Below are positions 1 to 6,520 of a DNA stretch of 14,456 nucleotides, in pieces. The translations under genes were made by a program, and so were the position numbers. Source of the stretch: Omnitrophica bacterium RBG_13_46_9 (lineage in GTDB: Bacteria; Omnitrophota; Gorgyraeia; JABMRN01; RBG-13-46-9); NCBI GenBank assembly GCA_001804045.1, contig MHFD01000031.1, forward strand, positions 12,690 through 27,145, in the 5' to 3' direction. Each line of letters begins with the position of its first letter. The stretch's first letter is position 1. A model generated the notes under the pieces. That model had not been told where the DNA came from. It saw only the letters and a program-made list of their open reading frames with translations, and searched no databases.

Positions 1-1
1 C

Positions 2-808
<807 letters not shown>

Positions 809-819
809 ACGATATGCGA

Positions 820-834
820 TGGGCTGTCAGCCCA
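820..834. repeat. Short perfect inverted repeat between tgt and yajC
   Basis: TGGGCT (820-825) and AGCCCA (829-834) are perfect complements around a 3-nt loop. There is no T-run after it, so it does not look like an intrinsic terminator. It lies 40 nt before the yajC start and could be a small hairpin in the tgt-yajC messenger. Function unknown. Confidence 0.5.
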
Positions 835-861
835 CAGCGCAAAGCCCGAAGCCAAAAGTAC

Positions 862-867
862 GGGAGG
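862..867 (+). promoter_or_regulatory. Shine-Dalgarno site of yajC
   Basis: GGGAGG lies 6 nt before ATG 874. It decides the start against the longer frame opening at 814. It is one of only two strong Shine-Dalgarno sequences in the window. Confidence 0.8.
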
Positions 868-873
868 TTAGAG

Positions 874-1191
874 ATGTTGAACGCATACGCGCAGAGCGCG
901 GGGCCGTCAGTTCAGACAGCGCCGAGTCCGATGATTTCATTGATGCCTATAATACTGATATTCATCATATTTTATTTCCTTCTCATACGCCCGCAAAAGA
1001 AAACTCAGGAAGACCATAAAAAGATGGTTGAGGGGCTGAAGAAGAACGATGAGGTCATTACTTCAGGCGGCATTCACGGGACGATTGTGAATGTCAAGGA
1101 AAGCTCGGTTGTTTTACGGGTAGATGATAATGTAAAGATCGAAGTCCAAAAAGTCGCTGTTGCTACGTTGAAAAAATCTCACCAGGCTTAA
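874..1191 (+). CDS. yajC: Preprotein translocase subunit YajC
   Basis: Small inner-membrane partner of SecDF in the Sec holotranslocon; 105 residues, a normal size. I chose ATG 874 over the upstream in-frame ATG at 814 because GGGAGG (862-867) sits 6 nt before it and the protein then starts as family members do, with a short N-terminal tail. One membrane helix (about residues 20-38) ends at the diagnostic RPQKK. A small cytoplasmic domain follows with the family motifs L-K-KNDEVITSGGIHGTI (from about 54). It lies between tgt and secDF, the canonical order, so co-transcription is likely. Confidence 0.95.
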   Translation: MLNAYAQSAGPSVQTAPSPMISLMPIILIFIIFYFLLIRPQKKTQEDHKKMVEGLKKNDEVITSGGIHGTIVNVKESSVVLRVDDNVKIEVQKVAVATLKKSHQA

Positions 1192-1217
1192 AAAAGCGAG
1201 TAAACACAAATCGTACG

Positions 1218-1294
1218 CCGGCGGTGGCGGATGACATCTGCGTAAGGCAAATCTGCTTTTACGCTGAGGCAGAAAAAAGGATCGCCTTAGCCGG
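1218..1294. repeat. Imperfect nested palindrome between yajC and secDF
   Basis: The 147-nt gap between yajC and secDF holds nested complementary arms. The outer arm CCGGC (1218-1222) pairs with GCCGG (1290-1294). The inner arm GCGTAA (1240-1245) pairs with TTACGC (1259-1264), and partial pairing (GGCGGAT against GATCGCC) lies between. Together they could fold into a hairpin of about 77 nt. It may be a dispersed palindromic element or a structured leader of secDF. No second copy is seen in this window. Confidence 0.45.
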
Positions 1295-1326
1295 AGGGTC
1301 TGTGCGGGTTTCGCCAAGATTATTGT

Positions 1327-1331
1327 GGAGG
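1327..1331 (+). promoter_or_regulatory. Shine-Dalgarno site of secDF
   Basis: GGAGG lies 7 nt before ATG 1339, a consensus ribosome binding site that supports this start. Confidence 0.8.
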
Positions 1332-1338
1332 CTATTAC

Positions 1339-3723
1339 ATGACTAAAAATTTAAAATGGAAAACTGTCCTGGTTATATTAGTAGTCGGCTTTGCGTTCTG
1401 GATCGGTTATCCTCCTTTGGATGTGCGAAATAAGGAAGGCGATCTGATTAAAGAAGGAAAGGTCAATTTGGGCCTGGACCTTCAGGGCGGTATGTATCTG
1501 GTTCTTGAAGTGGATACATCCGGACTTACCGAAGAAGAGGCAAGAGACGCCAGCGATAGAGCCGTTACTACTATACGCAACAGAATCGATAACATGGGCC
1601 TTAAAGAACCGCTTATAAATAAGGTGACCGGAGACAGGATCGTAATACAGCTCCCCGGAGAGACGAACAGGGAGGAAGCCATAAAAATAGTAAATCAGGT
1701 CGCCCATCTTGAATTCCGCCTGGTGTCAGATAACCCTGAATTGTTCAAGGAAGCCATTGCGATAAAGGAAGCAGGGGAAGAAGAAAAATCGGGGGAAATG
1801 CGTCCGGAAGAAGCAAAAGAAGGTCAGGCTGAGGTAGGCGAGGCGAAAGTAGAGGAAACAGGGCTAGTAGGGGAAGAAAAAGAAAAAGAGGCGCAGGCGG
1901 AGGAGGCAAAGAAAAAAGAATTAGAAGGGTATGAATTGTTGACCATGAAAGATAGGAGCAACAAGGAGATCATAGAATACCTGGTATCAAAAGAAGTGGA
2001 GATGAGAGGAGAGCATATAGCCAGCGCGGAAGTTGACTTTGACCAGCAGAGATTCGGTACGCCCTATGTTAAATTTACGCTGGATAAGGAAGGTGCCAAA
2101 ATATTTGCGGACGTGACAAGGGAAAACCTGGAAAAACAGCTGGCGATCGTGCTGGACGGGACTCTTATATCCGCTCCTGTGATCAGGTCGGTTATTCCCG
2201 GAGGCGAGGGAAGGATAGAGGGAAATTTTTCCAGGGATTCGGCCAGGAGATTGGCCATAGTTTTGGAATCCGGCTCTTTGCCTTGTCCGGTCAAGATCAT
2301 AGAGGAAAGGACGGTAGGCCCGACGCTTGGGAGGGATTCCATAGAAAAAGGCATAAGGGCGACTTTGATAGGTGGCGTTGCAGTCCTGATATTCATGGCC
2401 TTGTATTATATGATAGCGGGCTTAATAGCCGATTTCGCGCTTATTTTGAATTTGATCCTGATCATGGGCGCGTTGGCTTATTTTCATGGGACGCTCACTT
2501 TGCCCGGCATAGCCGGACTCGTGCTTACGATAGGCATGTCAGTCGATGCCAACGTCCTCATATTTGAGAGGATAAGGGAAGAATCACGCCTGGGAAAGTC
2601 GATTCGTGCCGCTATACAAAGCGGTTTTCAACGCGCATTCCTGACGATTCTCGACGCCAACCTTACCACGCTGATAACCGCTCTTATACTTTTTCAGTTC
2701 GGCACGGGGCCGGTAAGAGGTTTTGCAACGGTGCTTAGCATAGGTATCGTATCCAGCATGTTTGCGGCCATAGTCATAACAAGGCTTATCCTGGATCTTT
2801 TTACGACAGGCGAGCGCAAGATCAACAAGTTGACAATGCTGCAGTTCATAAAGGATTCGAAAATCAACTTTATAGGGATGAGAAAAGGCGCATATATAGT
2901 CTCGATCATTTTAATAATCATCGGCATGTTCGCCTTTATGAGAAAAAAAGAGGCGAATTACAGCATAGATTTTACAGGTGGCGTTCTCCAACAGTATAAA
3001 TTCCATACGGTCGTCCCATTGGATAATATCAGAGCGGCTTTGAGGGAGATCGGTTCGGGAAATGTCCCTATCCAGCAATTTGCCGATAAAAGAGAGGTCC
3101 TGATAAAGACACAAGAGGACAACTCGAACGATATTATAGCGAAGTTCAAGGAATCTTTTAAGGATAACAGTTTTGATGTGATGAGGATAGAGAAGGTAGG
3201 ACCTTCCATCGGTAAAGATTTAAGAGAAAAAGCCTTGAAGGCCGTGCTTTTTGCCATGTTAGGCATATGTATTTATATCTCTTTCAGGTTTGAGTTCAGA
3301 TTTGCTATAGCCGCTATTGTGGCCCTTTTACACGATGTCCTTATAAGCCTCGGGGCCCTGGCCCTTACCAACAGAGAGATTTCTATCCCCGTAATAGCTG
3401 CGCTCCTTACCATCGTGGGTTATTCTATAAATGATACGATCGTCGTCTTTGACAGGATAAGGGAAGACAGAAAACTCATGCGCAAGGCGACATATCCGGA
3501 GATTATAAACACCAGCATAAATCAGACTTTGTCGCGCACCCTGCTTACTTCCCTGACAACGCTTGTAGTTGTCCTGGCCCTATATTTCTTCGGAGGCGAA
3601 GTTATCAATGATTTTGCTTTTGTAATGCTGGTGGGCGTTATCGTCGGTACATACTCATCGGTCTTTGTTGCCAGTCCCATACTGATCGACTGGCCGTCAA
3701 AACGCGTGAAAGTGAAAAGATAA
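1339..3723 (+). CDS. secDF: Fused protein translocase subunit SecDF
   Basis: Proton-driven RND-type membrane protein that helps pull preproteins through SecYEG and release them outside. SecD and SecF are fused into 794 residues. SecD half: N-terminal helix (8-24), LGLDLQGGMY (44-53), a periplasmic region, then a helix bundle with GMSVDANVLIFERIREE (about 399-415). SecF half: N-terminal helix (about 518-534), NYSIDFTGG (540-548), then a helix bundle with GYSINDTIVVFDRIRED (694-710). The conserved Asp and Arg of both halves are present. Odd feature: a Glu/Lys/Ala-rich low-complexity stretch at residues 145-197 inside the SecD periplasmic domain, encoded by a purine-rich run (1771-1929). Start set by GGAGG and ATG. 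Third gene of the export cluster. Confidence 0.97.
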   Translation: MTKNLKWKTVLVILVVGFAFWIGYPPLDVRNKEGDLIKEGKVNLGLDLQGGMYLVLEVDTSGLTEEEARDASDRAVTTIRNRIDNMGLKEPLINKVTGDRIVIQLPGETNREEAIKIVNQVAHLEFRLVSDNPELFKEAIAIKEAGEEEKSGEMRPEEAKEGQAEVGEAKVEETGLVGEEKEKEAQAEEAKKKELEGYELLTMKDRSNKEIIEYLVSKEVEMRGEHIASAEVDFDQQRFGTPYVKFTLDKEGAKIFADVTRENLEKQLAIVLDGTLISAPVIRSVIPGGEGRIEGNFSRDSARRLAIVLESGSLPCPVKIIEERTVGPTLGRDSIEKGIRATLIGGVAVLIFMALYYMIAGLIADFALILNLILIMGALAYFHGTLTLPGIAGLVLTIGMSVDANVLIFERIREESRLGKSIRAAIQSGFQRAFLTILDANLTTLITALILFQFGTGPVRGFATVLSIGIVSSMFAAIVITRLILDLFTTGERKINKLTMLQFIKDSKINFIGMRKGAYIVSIILIIIGMFAFMRKKEANYSIDFTGGVLQQYKFHTVVPLDNIRAALREIGSGNVPIQQFADKREVLIKTQEDNSNDIIAKFKESFKDNSFDVMRIEKVGPSIGKDLREKALKAVLFAMLGICIYISFRFEFRFAIAAIVALLHDVLISLGALALTNREISIPVIAALLTIVGYSINDTIVVFDRIREDRKLMRKATYPEIINTSINQTLSRTLLTSLTTLVVVLALYFFGGEVINDFAFVMLVGVIVGTYSSVFVASPILIDWPSKRVKVKR
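1771..1929 (+). repeat. Purine-rich low-complexity tract inside secDF
   Basis: About 160 nt in which the coding strand is mostly A and G. It encodes the acidic insertion at residues 145-197 (runs such as GEEKEKEAQAEEAKKKELE). It is not an exact tandem repeat. Alternating charge suggests a flexible or helical solvent-exposed linker (inference). Confidence 0.6.
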
Positions 3724-3726
3724 AGT

Positions 3727-3754
3727 AGCTCTTGGCTCATAGCTCTTAGCTGAT
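3727..3754 (+). repeat. Heptamer array, 4 units (AGCTCTT/GGCTCAT type)
   Basis: Four 7-nt units starting 3 nt after the secDF stop: AGCTCTT, GGCTCAT, AGCTCTT, AGCTGAT. The array ends in AGGAAGAAACTCATTG, the same junction found after the degenerate heptamers at 8909-8929. Confidence 0.8.
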
Positions 3755-3759
3755 AGGAA

Positions 3760-3910
3760 GAAACTCATTGAAATTCATTGAAACTCATGGAAACACATTG
3801 ACTCGATGGAAATACAATTGAAATGCGATGGAAATACAGTGGAAATACATTGAAACTCATTGAAATTTATTGAAACTTATGGAAATTCATTGAAACGGAT
3901 TGAACAATTG
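3760..3910 (+). repeat. About 10-nt periodic GAAA/ATTG array, long copy
   Basis: Units such as ATTGAAATTC and ATGGAAATAC follow each other for about 150 nt. AAA triplets begin at 3761, 3771, 3781, 3791, 3810, 3821, 3832, 3843, 3853, 3863, 3873, 3883 and 3893, so spacing is 10 or 11 with one skipped position. This matches the helical repeat of B-DNA. The section 3813-3852 is 37/40 identical to 8980-9019. Confidence 0.85.
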
Positions 3911-3926
3911 ATATACATACGAATTT

Positions 3927-3960
3927 CGAATTTCACGATATATAAGCAACCTTAAGAAAC
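3927..3960 (+). repeat. 34-nt direct repeat, copy 1
   Basis: Starts CGAATTTCACGATATATAAG and ends CTTAAGAAAC. It recurs at 4238-4271 with one mismatch (C at 3950 against T at 4261). The two copies bracket the central part of the spacer, including the 47-nt dispersed element. Confidence 0.85.
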
Positions 3961-3986
3961 ATCAAGCAACATCAAGAAACCTACGA
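3947..3986 (+). repeat. Decamer repeat, 3-4 units (ACATCAAG type)
   Basis: Ten-nt steps: CAACCTTAAG, AAACATCAAG, CAACATCAAG, AAACCTACGA. The first unit overlaps the 34-nt direct repeat. The last unit contains AACCTACGA, which recurs at 9049-9057 at the matching place in the rsmD spacer. Confidence 0.7.
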
Positions 3987-4004
3987 TGTTTAAGGTGCCC
4001 GTTC

Positions 4005-4025
4005 CGTAGGACGTAGGACGACTCG
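4005..4025 (+). repeat. Heptamer array, 3 units (CGTAGGA)
   Basis: Two exact CGTAGGA units and a degenerate CGACTCG. Related 7-nt tracts built on GGACG lie at 8694-8721, 8773-8793, 8831-8851 and 9069-9110. Confidence 0.75.
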
Positions 4026-4051
4026 AGCTCGGGGTATAGACAAAAAAGCGC

Positions 4052-4098
4052 GTCATTGCGAAATGCCTTGTATGCTTAAGCGCATTGAAGCAATCCCA
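4052..4098 (+). repeat. 47-nt dispersed element, copy 1
   Basis: Begins GTCATTGCGAAATGCCTT and ends GAAGCAATCCCA. The copy at 8858-8904 differs at a single base (G at 4070 against A). It resembles the GTCATTGCGA...GAAGCAATC repeats seen between genes in many unrelated bacteria (family recollection). Here it continues into AGAGATTGCCACG (about 4106-4118), an inverted-type ending that copy 2 lacks. Confidence 0.85.
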
Positions 4099-4237
4099 AA
4101 CGAAAGAGATTGCCACGGTGCGTTTCGAAAATACCTGCACCAATGACTCGTTGGAATTGTCACGAATTTCGAATTTTCCCGCCGTATTTGCGATATTGCG
4201 GGATCCCACGTAACAAAATAAACGGCGAGACGCACAT

Positions 4238-4271
4238 CGAATTTCACGATATATAAGCAATCTTAAGAAAC
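4238..4271 (+). repeat. 34-nt direct repeat, copy 2
   Basis: Matches 3927-3960 at 33 of 34 positions. A degenerate 10-nt-array fragment (TTGAAATACATTGACCC, from 4281) and then the recJ-proximal heptamers follow. Confidence 0.85.
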
Positions 4272-4300
4272 CTTCGATTATTGAAATACATTGACCCGAT

Positions 4301-4363
4301 GGCTAATAGCCGATAGCTAATAGCTGATACCCAGTAGCTGATGGCTGAGAGCCGATAGCTGAA
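4301..4363 (+). repeat. Heptamer array, 9 units (AGCTGAT/AGCCGAT) abutting recJ
   Basis: Nine uninterrupted 7-nt units, consensus AGCTGAT with AGCCGAT and AGCTAAT variants and one outlier (ACCCAGT, 4329-4335). A last degenerate 7-mer, AACTAAA, then leads straight into ATG 4371, so the start codon is in phase with the array. No Shine-Dalgarno sequence lies between. A related array abuts rsmD. Confidence 0.9.
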
Positions 4364-4370
4364 AACTAAA

Positions 4371-6062
4371 ATGAACAGAATCTGGAAAATAAAAGATTCC
4401 AATCCGCAACTGCAGACCACTCTCGCGAATTCCTTAAAGATATCCCCTATTGTCGCCCAGCTTCTGCTTAACAGGGGCATAGAAGATGAGAGGGCCGCCT
4501 ATGATTTTCTGTATGGCGAGCTCGATTCCTGCTATGATCCTCACCTTTTAAAGGACATGGATAAATCCGTGGCCAGGATAAGGCGCGCCATAAGGGAAAA
4601 GGAGCATATTTTTCTTTACGGGGATTATGATGTTGACGGTATAACAGCCGTCGGTCTCTTAAGCAGGGTCTTCGCTTATTTAAAAGCGAATGTAACGACG
4701 TATATTCCTAATAGGTTAGAGGAAGGATATGGGCTGAATTCAGAGGCCGTAAGATTAGCTCACCGCAAAAAAGTTTCACTTATCCTTACAGTTGACTGCG
4801 GAATAAGCGCGCATAAAGAGATAGAACTCGCGAATTCCCTCAACATAGACGTCATAGTGACAGACCATCATGAGATCAAAGAAGGTTCTCTGCCGAAAGC
4901 GTATTCGATAATAAATCCACTGCGGGAAGGATGCGGATATCCGTTTAAGCACCTCACCGGTGTGGGCCTTGCCTATAAGTTAGCCCAGGCGCTTTTGGAG
5001 GGTTCGCCTTTTGCGTTAGAGGAACACCTGGACCTTGTCGCCCTCGGAACGGTCAGTGATCTGGCAGTTCAAAAAGGCGAAAATAGGATACTTACAAAAA
5101 ACGGCCTAAAGAAGCTCAGCAGCACTAAAAAAGCGGGCATAAAAGCGCTGATAGAGGTTTCAGGTCTGGAAGGCAAGGATATTAATTGCGGTCATATAGG
5201 ATATATACTGGGTCCCAGGATAAACGCGATGGGAAGGGTTGGCTCGCCCGAAGTCGCTTTAAGATTGCTTTTGACGGATGACGCAGACGAGGCGCGCAGG
5301 CTGGCGGAGACCCTAAACCGGGAAAACAGGAACAGACAGAAGATAGAGAGCCAGGTTTTAGGCGAAGCCATGGAAAAGATAAAAAGGGAAATAAATTTTA
5401 AGGATCTCCGTGTTATTGTGCTTTCCAGTCCCAACTGGCACGTGGGCGTCATAGGGATAGTGGCCAGCCGCATCACGGATAAATTCTACAGACCGACAAT
5501 TATGATAGCTTTAGAGGGTAATATAGGCAGGGGTTCGGGAAGGAGCATAGACGGATTTCATATGTTTGATACTATTAATTCTTGCAGGGAGCTTCTCTTG
5601 GATTTCGGCGGGCATGAGGGCGCTTGCGGCCTGTCGATAGAGAAGGGGAATATCGACCGTTTTAGGGATAAGATCAATAAACTGGCGAAGGAACAGATCC
5701 GAGACGAGGATTTATGCCCCACTTTAAATATCGATGTAGAGGTCTCACTTTCGGACCTGACCGAAAGGTTGGTAGAAGAGCTGGAACTTCTGGCGCCGTT
5801 CGGTCCGGAAAACCCGCGCCCGATATTCTCTTCAAGCAATGTGTATCTTAAGAACGAACCAAAAAGGATAACCAGGGGCGGTCTTAAGATGTGGGTAACG
5901 GACAATAGGATTACATGCGAAGCGATAACTTTTCGCGCCGAAGGCATGAGCATGCCTTATAAGGGTTCGATGGTGGACCTTGTTTACTCACCTTCGATAA
6001 ATACGTGGCAGGGACTGTCTTCTTTGCAACTGGATCTGAGGGATTTGAAAGTTATCCTGTAG
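4371..6062 (+). CDS. recJ: Single-stranded-DNA-specific 5'-3' exonuclease RecJ
   Basis: DHH-superfamily nuclease that degrades 5'-ended single strands in recombination and mismatch or base excision repair. 563 residues, normal for the family. Metal-binding motifs: YGDYDVDG (83-90), VDCG (141-144) and TDHHE (164-168), then GVGLAYK (about 197). The DHHA1 substrate domain has GRGSGRSIDGF near 385-395 and FGGHEGACG from 412. A C-terminal OB-like domain follows (LAPFGPENPRP). ATG 4371 is the only sensible start: an in-frame TAG lies just upstream in the heptamer array. No Shine-Dalgarno sequence is visible. It converges on rpmB. Confidence 0.96.
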   Translation: MNRIWKIKDSNPQLQTTLANSLKISPIVAQLLLNRGIEDERAAYDFLYGELDSCYDPHLLKDMDKSVARIRRAIREKEHIFLYGDYDVDGITAVGLLSRVFAYLKANVTTYIPNRLEEGYGLNSEAVRLAHRKKVSLILTVDCGISAHKEIELANSLNIDVIVTDHHEIKEGSLPKAYSIINPLREGCGYPFKHLTGVGLAYKLAQALLEGSPFALEEHLDLVALGTVSDLAVQKGENRILTKNGLKKLSSTKKAGIKALIEVSGLEGKDINCGHIGYILGPRINAMGRVGSPEVALRLLLTDDADEARRLAETLNRENRNRQKIESQVLGEAMEKIKREINFKDLRVIVLSSPNWHVGVIGIVASRITDKFYRPTIMIALEGNIGRGSGRSIDGFHMFDTINSCRELLLDFGGHEGACGLSIEKGNIDRFRDKINKLAKEQIRDEDLCPTLNIDVEVSLSDLTERLVEELELLAPFGPENPRPIFSSSNVYLKNEPKRITRGGLKMWVTDNRITCEAITFRAEGMSMPYKGSMVDLVYSPSINTWQGLSSLQLDLRDLKVIL

Positions 6063-6110
6063 AAGGCCTTAAGGAAGATAGGGTTTTCCGCCTTAAGTCG
6101 GACCGGCCTT
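6063..6110. terminator. Inverted repeat between convergent recJ and rpmB, possible bidirectional terminator
   Basis: AAGGCC (6063-6068) pairs with GGCCTT (6105-6110), and TTAAGG (6069-6074) pairs with CCTTAA (6091-6096), leaving an asymmetric bulge. It starts directly after the recJ stop, in a 74-nt convergent gap where terminators are expected. No clear U-tract follows on either strand, so it could simply be a structured 3' end. Confidence 0.4.
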
Positions 6111-6136
6111 TGGTTTGAGAACCCGGATTTGAATAA

Positions 6137-6367
6137 TTAAACGGCTTTCACAATCTTGCCTGCTTTGAGGCACTTCGTACAGACACGCACTTTTTTTGAT
6201 CTGCCTTTTATTATGGCATGTACGGTCTGCAGATTTGGCAGGAAACGACGGTTAGTTATGCCGGTTATACGCTGCCCAACACCGCCTTTTTTCTTGGCCA
6301 GACCACGTCGTTTAATGGTCCTGCCCGCAATAGGTTTTTTCCCGCATATATAACAAATTTTTGACAT
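6137..6367 (-). CDS. rpmB: 50S ribosomal protein L28, zinc-binding form
   Basis: Large-subunit ribosomal protein, 76 residues, read leftward. It opens SKICYICGKKP, the usual L28 start, followed by the GxRITGITNRRFLPNLQ segment and the basic C-terminal part. Cysteines 5, 8, 63 and 66 form two CxxC pairs, the zinc-carrying (C+) version rather than the cysteine-free paralogue. A weak GGGG-type ribosome site lies about 8 nt upstream of ATG. It is the only minus-strand gene here: convergent with recJ and divergent from recG. Confidence 0.97.
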   Translation of the reverse strand: MSKICYICGKKPIAGRTIKRRGLAKKKGGVGQRITGITNRRFLPNLQTVHAIIKGRSKKVRVCTKCLKAGKIVKAV

Positions 6368-6520
6368 GAGATACCCCGTGTTTTATTACGTGGTCGAACG
6401 TTTATTGTGGTATAGAGTTACGGGTTCCGGTTCAACGACCCCATTACCCGACGTTCCGGCGGACGATTTATTTGCCAATTTTGCCGGTAAGATGCCGATG
6501 TTATCATAAGTAGAGAAAAT
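6368..6520. promoter_or_regulatory. Divergent rpmB/recG intergenic region, promoters expected
   Basis: These 153 nt must supply the rpmB promoter and probably one for recG. Candidates are weak. Rightward: TTGCCG (6481-6486) and TATCAT (6502-6507), spacing only 15. Leftward (complement): TTGAAC followed 15 nt later by TATACC, in the 6412-6437 stretch. No heptamer or 10-nt arrays are present, unlike the recJ and rsmD upstream regions. Confidence 0.35.

Larger units (their letters stand above)
3724..4370. other. Repeat-mosaic intergenic region secDF-recJ
   Basis: These 647 nt hold no credible gene. Reading left to right: four AGCTCTT-type heptamers, an array with AAA every 10-11 nt, a 34-nt sequence that recurs at 4238-4271, decamers of the ACATCAAGCA type, CGTAGGA heptamers, a 47-nt dispersed element, a less repetitive stretch (about 4100-4235) with a small hairpin (TCCCGC 4177-4182, GCGGGA 4198-4203), the second 34-nt copy, and nine AGCTGAT-type heptamers running into the recJ start. 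Much of the module set recurs at 8675-9255. No convincing promoter or terminator was identified. Confidence 0.85.

Noticed and set aside
814..873. 20-residue N-terminal extension of YajC from ATG 814
   Set aside because: The extra residues are basic and unlike YajC, and they include the hairpin region. ATG 874 has GGGAGG at the correct distance.
819..1019. Alternative plus-strand frame over the yajC start
   Set aside because: Overlaps yajC in another frame; yajC has a strong ribosome site and its family motifs.
3760..3910. Possible CRISPR array
   Set aside because: The units are about 10 nt, degenerate and contiguous; there are no 25-40-nt repeats with unique spacers and no cas gene nearby.
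3952..4260. Minus-strand open frames of 102 and 64 codons in the secDF-recJ spacer
   Set aside because: They run through dispersed repeats, have no ribosome site and no recognisable domain. Open frames across such repeats are expected by chance.
4301..4363. Iterons of a replication origin
   Set aside because: The heptamers vary, no DnaA boxes or initiator gene are nearby, and similar arrays occur at several loci in the window.
4244..4480. Minus-strand open frame of 78 codons over the recJ start
   Set aside because: The SYRLSAISYW-type repeat is simply the AGCTGAT heptamers read on the complement; no family resemblance.
6368..6520. tRNA gene in the rpmB-recG gap
   Set aside because: GGTTC/GGTCGAAC fragments recall a T-arm, but no acceptor stem or cloverleaf can be drawn.
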